A stretch of DNA of 64,000 nt from UBA10329 sp964500205 (GTDB lineage Bacteria > Bacteroidota > Bacteroidia > UBA10329). The DNA is taken from contig CAZCNS010000002.1 of NCBI GenBank assembly GCA_964500205.1, positions 248,001-312,000 on the forward strand, written 5' to 3'. The stretch's first letter is position 1; the number at the start of each line of letters is the position of its first letter. Below are positions 49,897 through 59,040 of this stretch, piece after piece. Position numbers and translations under genes: made by a program. Below the pieces are notes generated by a model. The model saw nothing but the letters and a program-made list of their open reading frames with translations. It was not told where the DNA came from and searched no databases.

Positions 49897-51693
49897 TCAT
49901 TTCCCCGAACGCTTCCTCTCGTGCTCCTTCAGGTAGATCTTGCGCAGGCGGATGCTCTTGGGCGTAACCTCCACATACTCGTCCGCCTGAATGTATTCCA
50001 GCGCCTCCTCCAGCGAGAACTTCACGGCCGGGGCTATGCGCACCTTGTCGTCCGAGCCAGAGGCCCGCATGTTGGTGAGCTTCTTGGTCTTGGTGAGATT
50101 CACCACCATATCTCCGGCACGGCTGTTCTCACCACACACCTGACCCTCGTAGATCTCAGCACCCGGGTCCACAAAGAAGCGGCCGCGGTCCTGCAGGTTG
50201 CTGAGGGTATAAGGAATGGCCTGCCCCTGCTCCATGCTGATGAGCGAACCGTTCTGACGGCCTGGAATCGGCCCTTTGTAGGGCTGATACTCCTTGAAGC
50301 GGTGGTTCATGATGGCCTCTCCCGCTGTGGCAGTGAGCAACTGGTTTCTCAGCCCGATGATGCCGCGCGATGGAATCAGGAAGTCGAGGATCATACGGTC
50401 GCCCTTGGGGCCCATGTTCACGATCTCGCCCTTGCGGTTGGTAACCATTTCCACCGCCTTTCCATGCACTTCTTCGGGCAGGTCGATGGTCAGTTCCTCC
50501 ATCGGCTCGCACTTCACACCATCGATCTCTTTGATGATGACCTGCGGCTGGCCGATCTGAAGCTCGTAGCCCTCTCTGCGCATCGTTTCGATGAGCACGG
50601 AAAGGTGCAGAACGCCCCGCCCAAATACAGTGAACGCATCGGCAGAGTCGGTCGGCTCCAAGCGCATGGCGAGGTTCTTTTCCAACTCTTTCTCCAAACG
50701 GTCCTTGATGTGGCGGGAGGTGACGAATTTGCCTTCCTTGCCGAAAAATGGGCTATCGTTGATGGTGAAGACCATGCTCATGGTCGGCTCATCGATGGTG
50801 ATGGGTGGCATGGCCTCAGGTTTCTCCACATCTGCCACGGTATCACCGATCTCGAATCCTTCCAGCCCAGTGATGGCGCAGATATCTCCCGGCTGCACCG
50901 CATCAACCTTGACCTTGCCCATTCCTTCAAAAAGGTACAGGTCTTTGATTCGGGTCTTTTGCACCGTTCCGTCACGCTTGATGAGCGCTACCTGAAGACC
51001 TGTCTTCAGTTCGCCACGGAAGAGGCGGCCAATGGCGATACGGCCGGTATAGGGCGAGTGATCGAGCGAGGTGATCTGCATCTGGAGCGGGCCTTCTGCG
51101 ATCTTCGGTTCTGGAATGAACTCGATGATGCGGTCCATGAGGTATGAGATGTCCTCTGCGGGCGTCTTCCAGTCCTCGGCCATCCAACCCTGCTTTGCAG
51201 AGCCATAAACCGTTGGGAAATTAAGCTGGTCCTCTGTGGCACCGAGGCTGAACATAAGGTCGAACACGGCCTCCATCGACTCCTCTGGTGTGCAGTTCGG
51301 CTTATCGACCTTGTTCACCACCACGATGGGTTTCAGGCCCAATTCGATGGCCTTCTGAAGCACGAAGCGTGTCTGCGGCATGGGGCCTTCGAAGGCATCG
51401 ACCAGCAGCAGCACGCCATCCGCCATGTTGAGCACCCGCTCCACCTCGCCACCGAAATCGCTGTGACCGGGGGTGTCGATGATGTTGATCTTGGTGCCAT
51501 TCCAGTTGATGGCCACGTTCTTGGACAGGATGGTGATGCCGCGTTCGCGCTCCAGGTCATTGCTGTCCATCACCAGCTCTCCCATCACCTCGTGGTCTGC
51601 GAAAACCTTGGCTGCACTGAGCATTCGGTCAACGAGAGAGGTCTTGCCGTGGTCAACGTGGGCAATGATGGCGATGTTTCTTATCGGTTTCAT
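49897..51693 (-). CDS. typA: ribosome-associated GTPase TypA/BipA
   Basis: TypA/BipA is a translational GTPase of the EF-G family that assists 50S assembly and stress adaptation. The 598-residue product shows G1 AHVDHGKTSLVDRML, G2-region RERGITILSKN, G3 DTPGHSDFGGEVERVL, G4 VVNKVDKP and the C-terminal BipA-specific domains ending HERKRSGK. Its last 20 codons are duplicated beyond the hepT gene downstream. A -7 element at 51714-51721 lies 20 bases before its start. Confidence 0.97.
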   Translation of the reverse strand: MKPIRNIAIIAHVDHGKTSLVDRMLSAAKVFADHEVMGELVMDSNDLERERGITILSKNVAINWNGTKINIIDTPGHSDFGGEVERVLNMADGVLLLVDAFEGPMPQTRFVLQKAIELGLKPIVVVNKVDKPNCTPEESMEAVFDLMFSLGATEDQLNFPTVYGSAKQGWMAEDWKTPAEDISYLMDRIIEFIPEPKIAEGPLQMQITSLDHSPYTGRIAIGRLFRGELKTGLQVALIKRDGTVQKTRIKDLYLFEGMGKVKVDAVQPGDICAITGLEGFEIGDTVADVEKPEAMPPITIDEPTMSMVFTINDSPFFGKEGKFVTSRHIKDRLEKELEKNLAMRLEPTDSADAFTVFGRGVLHLSVLIETMRREGYELQIGQPQVIIKEIDGVKCEPMEELTIDLPEEVHGKAVEMVTNRKGEIVNMGPKGDRMILDFLIPSRGIIGLRNQLLTATAGEAIMNHRFKEYQPYKGPIPGRQNGSLISMEQGQAIPYTLSNLQDRGRFFVDPGAEIYEGQVCGENSRAGDMVVNLTKTKKLTNMRASGSDDKVRIAPAVKFSLEEALEYIQADEYVEVTPKSIRLRKIYLKEHERKRSGK

Positions 51694-51713
51694 AGGGTCT
51701 CTGAAAAGGCGCG

Positions 51714-51721
51714 CAAAGGTA
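51714..51721 (-). promoter_or_regulatory. -7 element TACCTTTG of typA
   Basis: This is an exact TAnnTTTG match on the minus strand, 20 bases before the typA ATG. No clear -33 box is seen at the expected distance. Confidence 0.45.
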
Positions 51722-51793
51722 GTTCCCCTTTTGCTCCCGTGGATGGCCTAATTGTTACCCTTCCCGCAGGCAGGATATGGCCGCATTCCGAGC

Positions 51794-53665
51794 CTACTCT
51801 CCTATTTCCAGTTTCGTAAGGAACAGCCGCCCGTTGGCCCCTGTGATTCTGGGTTGTTTGCCGGTGCGCTCCACATGGAGGTAGTTCACCTCCAGCACCA
51901 CGGCCCACGAGTCGAGCGTGTCGCTCAGGGTCATCTGGCTCTGCCCGAGCTGATGCTGCATGCTATGGCCATGGCGGGCTATCAGTGCGGTGGCGAGGCT
52001 GTCGAGGGCGAAACTCACCTGCCCTTCCGCAGAACTCAGCGTGTAGCGTCCGTCCTTCTCCTCCCATGTGTAATCCTCCCCATCCAGCACAAACTCACAG
52101 CCCATGCTCAGAGTGCCTGACAAATCCACCATGTAGTCGTAGTCTGCCACGGGGATCAGGGTCCTGACCACCGCGTTGAACTGCATGTACTGCGTCTCCT
52201 CGTCCTTCATGCGATACTCGTAGCTCAGCCCGAGCGTCTGCATGTAGATGCGCGCCTCGTTCACATAGCGGTCCTCCTTCACCGCGAGCTTGATCAGCGA
52301 GTCCATGTCCTGCGTGAACCAAGGGCGGATAGCCGCAAACCTATGGTGCGTGTCCAGATAGTCCAGAATGGAATGCACCTCGTTGCTCAGCGAATCGCTC
52401 AACACTGTGTTGTTCCCGTTCAGGTTGTCTGACACCAGTCCGTCCATGGCATGCAGCCGCCAGAGTGTCTCCTGCTGCACCTTACCGTCCTTCAGTATTC
52501 CCGCCTCGGTGAGCAGATTCTCCAATCGATTCACCTGACTGCGTTCACCCACTGCGAACATCCCCCAAGGTCCGAAGCTGGTGAGCGCGAGCATAAGCGC
52601 CAATGAAACGGGTATGAGCTTGATATTCTCGCTCCGCAGCACTGCGAAATACACCGCCACCACCGACAGCCAGATGCCCAGCACCACAATCGCATAGCGG
52701 TTCACCGTGATACCGTAATCGTCCAATCGCAGGCCGATGGCAATGAATAGCAGCGCGATGAGCGGGAAGAGCAGCCAGTAGTAGCCCAGCGCCACCTTCC
52801 GTATCCAGCCGTTACCCTGCTGCCCACCGTAAGGGTGCAACAGCAGCAGTGTGAAGATGCCCAACACCGCTATGGCACTGATCATGTAGGCCACAATGCC
52901 CTTGGGCCAGTCCCACCCCACCAGGATCTTGGTGCCATAGCCATAGAGAATGACCAGATAAAGCACTAGCAGCGGCAGCAGGATGTACTGCGCGAACACC
53001 TTCAGCTCCTTCGGATAGGTGCGCTCCTCCTCCAACGCATCCAGATTGTCCGGTATGCCCGCCACGAAGAACCACGTGTTGAACACGCCCGCAATAATCA
53101 CCCAAAGCTCCGGGTAGCGCTTGGGGTCTATCGTGACATTGAACAGCACATCGAGTGCGCCCATGGCCATCGCCAACCCTGCAAAGAGCACCCCCGAATA
53201 GATGCCGGAAGTCACAATGCGGATGAACAGTCCCTTGTTGTAGTTCCAGAAACCGTTCAACTGCATCACTTGCAGAAAGGGAGCGAACGACACCAGCAGA
53301 TGGACAATCACATTGAACAGCCCATAGCGCACATAAGGGATGGTGGTGTTGTGCGTTACGTCCGTGCCGGGCAGCGACAGATACATCAGGCCCAACAGCC
53401 CTGCGCTCACCGCAACACTGCCCCACTTCGCCACCGTACCACCCCACCGTTCGCTTACGATGGCCGCGCAGAAGAAGAGCGGAATGCCCAAAGCGGCCGT
53501 AAGCAGCACATTAAAATACGGCAACACATTATCCACCTTGCCCTCCATCTCCATGAGGTAGATGGCCACGCACACGCCCGCTGTGGCGCTAAATATGCTC
53601 AGCGGAAAGCGCAGAAATGCAGCCACCGATTGTTTCCAAAGAATTTCCAGGGATGGTAGCCGCAT
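51794..53665 (-). CDS. DUF4153 membrane protein
   Basis: The 623-residue product is a DUF4153 protein: about 12 transmembrane helices in the first ~370 residues, including GLFNVIVHLLVSFAPFLQV, TSGIYSGVLFAGLAMAMGAL, LDALEEERTYPKELKVFAQY and LLPLLVLYLVILYGYGTKI. A C-terminal periplasmic or cytosolic beta-rich domain of about 250 residues follows. The function is unknown. MRLPSLEILWKQSVAAFLRF is the usual family start; the ATG 69 bases upstream adds a basic leader without similarity. It is 106 bp downstream of the MacA-like gene. Confidence 0.85.
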   Translation of the reverse strand: MRLPSLEILWKQSVAAFLRFPLSIFSATAGVCVAIYLMEMEGKVDNVLPYFNVLLTAALGIPLFFCAAIVSERWGGTVAKWGSVAVSAGLLGLMYLSLPGTDVTHNTTIPYVRYGLFNVIVHLLVSFAPFLQVMQLNGFWNYNKGLFIRIVTSGIYSGVLFAGLAMAMGALDVLFNVTIDPKRYPELWVIIAGVFNTWFFVAGIPDNLDALEEERTYPKELKVFAQYILLPLLVLYLVILYGYGTKILVGWDWPKGIVAYMISAIAVLGIFTLLLLHPYGGQQGNGWIRKVALGYYWLLFPLIALLFIAIGLRLDDYGITVNRYAIVVLGIWLSVVAVYFAVLRSENIKLIPVSLALMLALTSFGPWGMFAVGERSQVNRLENLLTEAGILKDGKVQQETLWRLHAMDGLVSDNLNGNNTVLSDSLSNEVHSILDYLDTHHRFAAIRPWFTQDMDSLIKLAVKEDRYVNEARIYMQTLGLSYEYRMKDEETQYMQFNAVVRTLIPVADYDYMVDLSGTLSMGCEFVLDGEDYTWEEKDGRYTLSSAEGQVSFALDSLATALIARHGHSMQHQLGQSQMTLSDTLDSWAVVLEVNYLHVERTGKQPRITGANGRLFLTKLEIGE

Positions 53666-53771
53666 GGTTTTCAAGTTCTTATGATTGAACAAATCTGATC
53701 GCTCCTTGAACGCTTTTTTCCCGTTGCATGGCAAGCCGCAGCCTCAATCTCCGACCGTCTTCGAGGACCTG

Positions 53772-54854
53772 CTACTGCTTCTTCACTCTGTCCACAGTAT
53801 CCAGTCCAGCCAGTACTTCTATGTTGATGCCGTCCGATAGCCCGGTCTTGATGGGCTTCTTAGTAAAGGTTTGCGGGTCGGTCTCCACCTCTACGAACAC
53901 CGAGTCGGGCGTGCTGCCGAAGATGAGCATTGCCTCGGGCAAGGCCAGCACACTGTCCCTGCGGTCGAGCACGATGTCGGCATTGGCGCTGTAGCCCGAC
54001 CGGATCATGACGCCATCTTTCAGCTTCACCTGTGCCTTTATCTTGAACTGCACGGCCCCGTTCTCGGCCACGCCCTTGGGCGAGATGTGCTCCAGCCGCG
54101 CGGTGAACGTGTGTCCCTCCAACGCCCCTATGGTGATGAGCAGATCCATGCCCTCCTTCACCTTGCCCACCTCGCTCTCGTCCAGTTTTCCCTCGAATAT
54201 CATCTCGCCCATGTCGGCAATGGTGGCGATGGTGGTACCCTCGTTGAAGGTGTTGCTCTCGATCACGGAGCTGCCCTCCTTCAGCGGCACTTCGAGCACC
54301 ATGCCCGATGCCGTGCTGCGGATGATGGTGTTTGATGCAGTGCCCTGTCCTTTAATGGCGCCTTCCTCAATCAGCTGCAGGTTGTTCTGCGCAGCGGTCA
54401 GCTCCTGCTTGGCGTTGAGCAGGGCCGTGTTAGCGGGCTGGAAATCGGCCTTGGAGATGACCCCCTGATCCAGAAGCATTTTCTGGCGGTCGTAGTTCTG
54501 CTGGGCATCGCTCACGGACAGCTCGGCCATCTGCACGCGGCCTTGGGCGTTATTGAGGCTCACCATGTCGGGCACGATCTTCACCTTGGCGATGGGGTCG
54601 CCCGTGCGCACCCGCTGGCCCTCGACCACATACACCTTCTCGATGATGCCCGAAACGCGCGGCTTGATGGCCACCTCCTTGCGCGGGATGATGGTACCGG
54701 TGGCTACGGTCTTCTTGATAATGTCCGTGCGGAATGCCTTGGCGGTCTCGAACACCACAGGCACTTCCTGCGATTTCTCATACAGATGCCACAGCGTATA
54801 GCCGAACGCACCGAGAGTGACCGTGAGGATGAGGATTCTTACAAATGATTTCAT
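53772..54854 (-). CDS. MacA-like periplasmic adaptor
   Basis: The 360-residue adaptor begins with a signal-anchor (KSFVRILILTVTLGAFGYTL) and shows the first lipoyl half KPRVSGIIEKVYVVEGQRVR, a helical hairpin (QMAELSVSDAQQNYDRQKML), the second half STASGMVLEVPLKEGSSVIE, and a beta-barrel with EVGKVKEGMDLLITIGAL. It should couple the MacB-type permeases to an outer-membrane channel, which is not encoded here. It is the last transporter gene transcribed, after ATPase and two permeases, with a repeat element in the gap to the permease. Confidence 0.9.
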   Translation of the reverse strand: MKSFVRILILTVTLGAFGYTLWHLYEKSQEVPVVFETAKAFRTDIIKKTVATGTIIPRKEVAIKPRVSGIIEKVYVVEGQRVRTGDPIAKVKIVPDMVSLNNAQGRVQMAELSVSDAQQNYDRQKMLLDQGVISKADFQPANTALLNAKQELTAAQNNLQLIEEGAIKGQGTASNTIIRSTASGMVLEVPLKEGSSVIESNTFNEGTTIATIADMGEMIFEGKLDESEVGKVKEGMDLLITIGALEGHTFTARLEHISPKGVAENGAVQFKIKAQVKLKDGVMIRSGYSANADIVLDRRDSVLALPEAMLIFGSTPDSVFVEVETDPQTFTKKPIKTGLSDGINIEVLAGLDTVDRVKKQ

Positions 54855-54887
54855 GGTTCCTGTTGATTAGCTGCTTATGTTATTTGA

Positions 54888-54978
54888 TTTCACGCAAAGG
54901 CCGCAAAGGATTTCGCAAAGAGCGCAAAGCGCTGGTCTGATTTTCTTTGCGCCTTAACTCTGCGTCCTTTGCGTGAAA
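54888..54978. repeat. 91-bp element with 13-bp terminal inverted repeats
   Basis: TTTCACGCAAAGG at 54888-54900 is exactly mirrored by CCTTTGCGTGAAA at 54966-54978. Inside are GCAAAG words (GCCGCAAAGG, TCGCAAAGAGCGCAAAG) and their complement CTTTGCGCC. It belongs to the same word family as the HTTM insertion and sits between the MacB-type permease and the adaptor gene. Confidence 0.8.
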
Positions 54979-54991
54979 CAATTCTCCATTT

Positions 54992-56248
54992 TCAATTTTC
55001 TGTTCTCAACGCCTCCACAGGCCTCACCTCCAACGCCCTGTACGCAGGGATGAGCCCCGCCAAGCACCCCGACACGATCAGGATGCCCAGCGCGGTGATG
55101 ATGGTCAGGAATTGTACCTCAGGGTTCTTGAACGATTCGTCCTCGATGAGCGGTCCGGCCAGCTCAACGGCCCACACGCCCAGCACAATGCCGATGTAGC
55201 CCGCTAATGACGTGAGCACAAGAGACTCCAGCACTATCTGTCCGGCAATGCTCAACGGGGTGGCCCCGATGGCCCTGCGGATGCCGATCTCCTTCGTGCG
55301 CTCTTTCACGATGACCAGCATGATGTTGCTGATGCCGATGACCCCCGCCACCAGCGTCAGCGTGCCCACGAACCAGATCAGGAAGTCGATGCCCGTGAAC
55401 ACGCTGGCATACTCCGCAAACTCCTCCTCGTTGTTGTTGCTGCCAAAGGCAAATTCATCGTTGGGATGCACACGGTGCCGCTCCTTCAGCAGCTTAATGA
55501 TCTTCTCCTCGATGACTGCCGTTGAAACGCCCTCGGCAGGCGCAAACCCATAGTAGCTCACAAAATTGCCGTAGTTGAACGCCTGCTGGAACGAGGTGAG
55601 CGGGATGAAGATGCTCTGCGCATCGTCCTCGGCCTCGCGCCCCGCCTTCTTGGTCTTGAAGGTGCCCACCACCGTGAAATAGACCCCGTTGATGCGGATG
55701 CTGCTGCCGATCACCTCTTCGCCCTCGGAATAGAGGTCGTTGATGACCTTGGCCCCGATGACGGCCACCTTGCGCTTCTGCTCCACATCCACAATGTTCA
55801 GATGGCGGCCCAGCACCATGTCGAAGGGCTGTATCTCCCGGATGTCGGGGTAGTCGCCCTTGATGCCGAATGCGGCCGTACGCATGCCCCGTACCACATT
55901 GGCCGCACCGCGCCAACCGCCCACCTCGTTGCGAGGGGCGATGACCCTTGCCTCGGGCACCCGCTCGCGGATGGCCTTCGTGTCCTCGTTCGTAAGCGTG
56001 AACCTACGCCCTGCCGGCAACCCCTTGTAAGGCATCGTGGTTCGCTGTGTCCATATATATAAGGAGTTGGATGCAAAGCCCTGGAACTCGCTGGTCACCC
56101 CGTTCTTCAGTCCCGACCCCGCGCCCAGCATCACCACCAGCATGAAGATGCCCCACATCACCCCGAAGGCGGTCAGAGCCGTGCGTACCTTATTGGCCCC
56201 CAACGTTGCGAATACCTCCCGCCATCTGTCTGTGTCGAAGATATTCAT
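54992..56248 (-). CDS. MacB-like ABC permease, copy 1
   Basis: The 418-residue product is a stand-alone MacB-type permease: an N-terminal helix (RTALTAFGVMWGIFMLVVM), a large periplasmic MacB_PCD domain (residues about 40-270), and three C-terminal helices of the FtsX fold with LTLVAGVIGISNIMLVIVKE, RTKEIGIRRAIGATPLSI and ALRTEN at the end. Its ATG overlaps the stop of copy 2 (ATGA). The two copies differ enough to form a heterodimer rather than being a recent duplication. Confidence 0.92.
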   Translation of the reverse strand: MNIFDTDRWREVFATLGANKVRTALTAFGVMWGIFMLVVMLGAGSGLKNGVTSEFQGFASNSLYIWTQRTTMPYKGLPAGRRFTLTNEDTKAIRERVPEARVIAPRNEVGGWRGAANVVRGMRTAAFGIKGDYPDIREIQPFDMVLGRHLNIVDVEQKRKVAVIGAKVINDLYSEGEEVIGSSIRINGVYFTVVGTFKTKKAGREAEDDAQSIFIPLTSFQQAFNYGNFVSYYGFAPAEGVSTAVIEEKIIKLLKERHRVHPNDEFAFGSNNNEEEFAEYASVFTGIDFLIWFVGTLTLVAGVIGISNIMLVIVKERTKEIGIRRAIGATPLSIAGQIVLESLVLTSLAGYIGIVLGVWAVELAGPLIEDESFKNPEVQFLTIITALGILIVSGCLAGLIPAYRALEVRPVEALRTEN

Positions 56249-57477
56249 TGCTCTCTCAATGCTTCTATGGGACTGATGGATACCGCTCGCATAGCAGGGA
56301 ACAGCCCCGCCAATGTGCCCGATACCACCAGCACCAGCGTGGCGATGATGGCCGTGGTCATGTCCACCTCAGGGTTCTGGAAGATGCCCTCGCCCTCGAT
56401 CATCCCGCTCACGGCCTCCAAGGTGAACACGCCTGCCACCAGACCCAGATAACCTGCAATGCTGGTGATGAAGATGGCCTCCATGATGATGAGTGACACC
56501 ACCGAAAAAGGCGTGGCCCCCAATGCCTTGCGGATGCCGATCTCGCGGGTGCGCTCCTTCACCACGATCATCATGATGTTGCCCACGCCCACAATGCCCG
56601 CTATGATGGTGCCGATGCCGATGATCCACACAAAGAGACTGATGGCGTTCAGCACATTGAGTACCTGCATGAACTGGTCGGTACTGTTATTGATCCACAC
56701 CGCGCGCTTGTCCTTTGGCGAGAAGTTGTGCAGGGCGGCCAGTCGGTTGCGTATATTCTGTTCAATGACGAGACTTTCCTCAGGCGATGCATCCCCGATC
56801 AGCATGCTCATAGCATGGACATCCCTACCGCTGCTGAACACCGTCTGCCCTACGGTCATCGGAATGTAGCCGCGCCTCATGTCACTGGCACCGCCATTGT
56901 CGGTGAAGCTACCAATCACCTTGAATGCAATGCCGCCCACGATGACCTGACTTCCGATGTGGTCGCTATCGGGAAAGAGTTCCTTGCGGATGGGTTCGCC
57001 CAGCACGATCACCTTCCTGCGCTCGCGGGTGTCCGTGTCGTTGATGAAACGGCCCGTGACCATGGTGGCGTTCTCCGCAAAGAACTGCCCGTTGTGGCAC
57101 GCTATCAGTTGAAAATTGCCCTTCCGATGGCCATTCACCATGTCCTGGTTGCTCAGCCAGAGCCTTGACGACAGGTGCTCGATGCCTGCCACTCGACCCT
57201 TGTCCAGTATCTCGTGGTCCGTATCCGTGAAACTGATATGCCGGCCGGGCTGCATCCCCTTATGCGGAATGGTCGTCTGCCCCTGATACACCCAGATGCT
57301 GTTGATGGCATCGTCCTTGAAATCCTCCTCAAAACCGTTGCGCAGCCCATTGCCCGAACCCAACAAAATAATGAGCATGAAGATGCCCCAGAACACACTG
57401 AAACCCGTCAAGAACGTGCGCAGCTTGTTCTTGCCGATGGTCTCAAATATCTCCTGCCACTTATCAGAGTCGAACAC
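56245..57477 (-). CDS. MacB-like ABC permease, copy 2
   Basis: The 410-residue product has the same plan: N-terminal helix with TFLTGFSVFWGIFMLIILLG, a MacB_PCD periplasmic domain, and the C-terminal FtsX fold with GTIIAGIVGVGNIMMIVVKE, RTREIGIRKALGATPFSV and a final SPIEALREQ. It lies between the ATPase gene and copy 1, with an AT-rich repeat in the 114-bp gap to the ATPase. MacAB-like systems move siderophores, lipids, lipoproteins or peptides; the substrate is unknown. Confidence 0.92.
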   Translation of the reverse strand: MFDSDKWQEIFETIGKNKLRTFLTGFSVFWGIFMLIILLGSGNGLRNGFEEDFKDDAINSIWVYQGQTTIPHKGMQPGRHISFTDTDHEILDKGRVAGIEHLSSRLWLSNQDMVNGHRKGNFQLIACHNGQFFAENATMVTGRFINDTDTRERRKVIVLGEPIRKELFPDSDHIGSQVIVGGIAFKVIGSFTDNGGASDMRRGYIPMTVGQTVFSSGRDVHAMSMLIGDASPEESLVIEQNIRNRLAALHNFSPKDKRAVWINNSTDQFMQVLNVLNAISLFVWIIGIGTIIAGIVGVGNIMMIVVKERTREIGIRKALGATPFSVVSLIIMEAIFITSIAGYLGLVAGVFTLEAVSGMIEGEGIFQNPEVDMTTAIIATLVLVVSGTLAGLFPAMRAVSISPIEALREQ

Positions 57478-57487
57478 TGGAAAGGGA

Positions 57488-57600
57488 ATTAAGATTTAAA
57501 GATTATGAATTAAAAATTTGGCTTTGGGACTATGGCGGATGGACGATAAGGGATTCAGCCTGAGTGACTTTTAATTATTAATTCTTCATTTTTAATTATC
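57488..57600. repeat. AT-rich repeat-like element in the macB gap
   Basis: AATTAAAAAT words occur at both ends, direct at about 57508-57518 and inverted at about 57572-57595 (TTTAATTATTAATTC, TTTTTAATTATC). The centre is non-repetitive. The ATPase stop codon lies inside the right end. AATTAA-rich intergenic elements of this kind recur in Bacteroidota genomes; other copies are not visible in this window. Confidence 0.4.
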
Positions 57601-58254
57601 AATCAACCCGTCTTTCATCCGAATCACCCTTTGCGTCTGCGCAGCGATCTCGTGCTCGTGGGTCACGATGACCACGGTCATGCCTTGCGCGTTCACCTCC
57701 TTCAGCATCGTCATCACCTCGTTGGAGGTAGCAGTGTCCAACGCACCGGTAGGTTCATCAGCCAAAATCACCTTGGGCTGCGTCACCAGAGCACGAGCTA
57801 TCGCCACTCGCTGCTTCTGCCCGCCTGACATCTCACTGGGTCGATGCTCCGCCCATTCCTTCAGTCCTACGCGCTCCAAGTATTCCATGGCGATGTGGTT
57901 GCGCTTGCTTCTGCTCACACCTTGGTAGTAAAGCGGCAAGGCCACATTCTCCGCAGCGGTCTTGTAGTTCACCAGGTTGAAACTCTGGAAAACAAAGCCA
58001 AGGAAGCGGTTGCGGTACTGCGCAGCACGGGTCTCGCTCAGGTCCTTGATCAATGTGCCATCGAGCGAATATGTCCCGGAATCATAACCATCCAAAATGC
58101 CCAGCACATTGAGCAGTGTGGATTTTCCCGTGCCCGATGAGCCCATAATGCTCACCAGTTCTCCCTCGTTAATGTTCAGGTCAATGCCCTTCAACACCTC
58201 TAATCGGTTCGTCCCGATGGTGTAGGACTTGCGTATGTCTTTCAGCTCGATCAT
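57592..58254 (-). CDS. MacB/LolD-type ABC ATPase
   Basis: The 220-residue ATPase has Walker A GSSGTGKSTLLN, Q-loop FVFQSFNLV, signature MSGGQKQRVAIARAL, Walker B VILADEPTGALD and H-loop VIVTHEHEIAAQ, all canonical. It is the energy subunit for the two downstream MacB-type permeases, and its first position in the operon is usual. The C-terminal five residues are encoded within the AT-rich repeat. Confidence 0.95.
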   Translation of the reverse strand: MIELKDIRKSYTIGTNRLEVLKGIDLNINEGELVSIMGSSGTGKSTLLNVLGILDGYDSGTYSLDGTLIKDLSETRAAQYRNRFLGFVFQSFNLVNYKTAAENVALPLYYQGVSRSKRNHIAMEYLERVGLKEWAEHRPSEMSGGQKQRVAIARALVTQPKVILADEPTGALDTATSNEVMTMLKEVNAQGMTVVIVTHEHEIAAQTQRVIRMKDGLIDN

Positions 58255-58461
58255 TCAGAGGACGAAAGTAGCCCCTTGCTCATTTCTCCCACTCCCGATA
58301 GCTACGCATTAATGTTAATGAAGACCAATTAGGATTCTAACACCAACTCTGAGTTCGATGCAGAAACGTACAATTTCTCAACAAAGCAATCGATTCTGGG
58401 GAATGAATGGAGTTCGATCCTCGTTTGCCAATATGCTCAAAACAGCATGAACCAACAACAC

Positions 58462-59040
58462 TCAGCCCTTGTAGAAATTCATCTCATCCATGTATTTCCA
58501 AGCCTCACCGGGCATGAGATGGCGTACATCGCGCCCCTCTCGCACCCACTGCCTGATGAGGCTCGATGAGATATCAAGCGCGGGTGCCTCGAGCAGCTTC
58601 ACGTTAGGATGGTCGAGCAGTGGCAGATCTGTGGCCGTGGGACGCGAATAGACCACGATCTCGTGACCCTCCAAAATGGCCTCATAGTTCTTCCATTTAT
58701 GGAATGACGCCAAGTTATCACCTCCCATCAAAAGCGTGAAGACCACCTTCGGATGGCGTTGCTGGAGGTGCGCCAGTGTCACCGATGTATACGAAGGCTG
58801 CGGCAGACCGAATTCGATGTCACTTGCTCGGAACCTGAGGTCATCGCCAATGGAACGATGAACCATCTCCAGTCGGTCGCGGCCATGCAACAGGCTGGAT
58901 TTCTGTTTCAACGGGTTGTGCGGGGAGACCACGAACCACAGTTCCTTCAGGTCACTCATCTCCACCGCCCATGAGGCGATGATCATATGGCCCACATGCA
59001 CTGGATTGAACGAACCGAAGAAGAGCCCGACCCTACGCAT
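58462..59040 (-). CDS. nadD: nicotinate-nucleotide adenylyltransferase
   Basis: NadD adenylates nicotinate mononucleotide in NAD synthesis. The 192-residue product starts MRRVGLFFGSFNPVHVGHM, with the T/S-H-x-x-H nucleotidyltransferase motif, followed by FVVSPHNPLKQKSSLL, VFTLLMGGDNLASFHKWKNY and the C-terminal SSSLIRQWVREGRDVRHL. Its ATG overlaps the gmk 3' end by 8 bp; the longer frame to 59097 lies within gmk. The 207 bp downstream, up to the ATPase start, contain no gene I can support. Confidence 0.95.
   Translation of the reverse strand: MRRVGLFFGSFNPVHVGHMIIASWAVEMSDLKELWFVVSPHNPLKQKSSLLHGRDRLEMVHRSIGDDLRFRASDIEFGLPQPSYTSVTLAHLQQRHPKVVFTLLMGGDNLASFHKWKNYEAILEGHEIVVYSRPTATDLPLLDHPNVKLLEAPALDISSSLIRQWVREGRDVRHLMPGEAWKYMDEMNFYKG

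Noticed and set aside
49537..51147. A 536-codon open frame on the plus strand opposite typA and mntA
   Set aside because: typA shows all GTPase motifs on the other strand. The antisense product has no domain or signal and a His/Leu/Val-rich composition typical of shadows.
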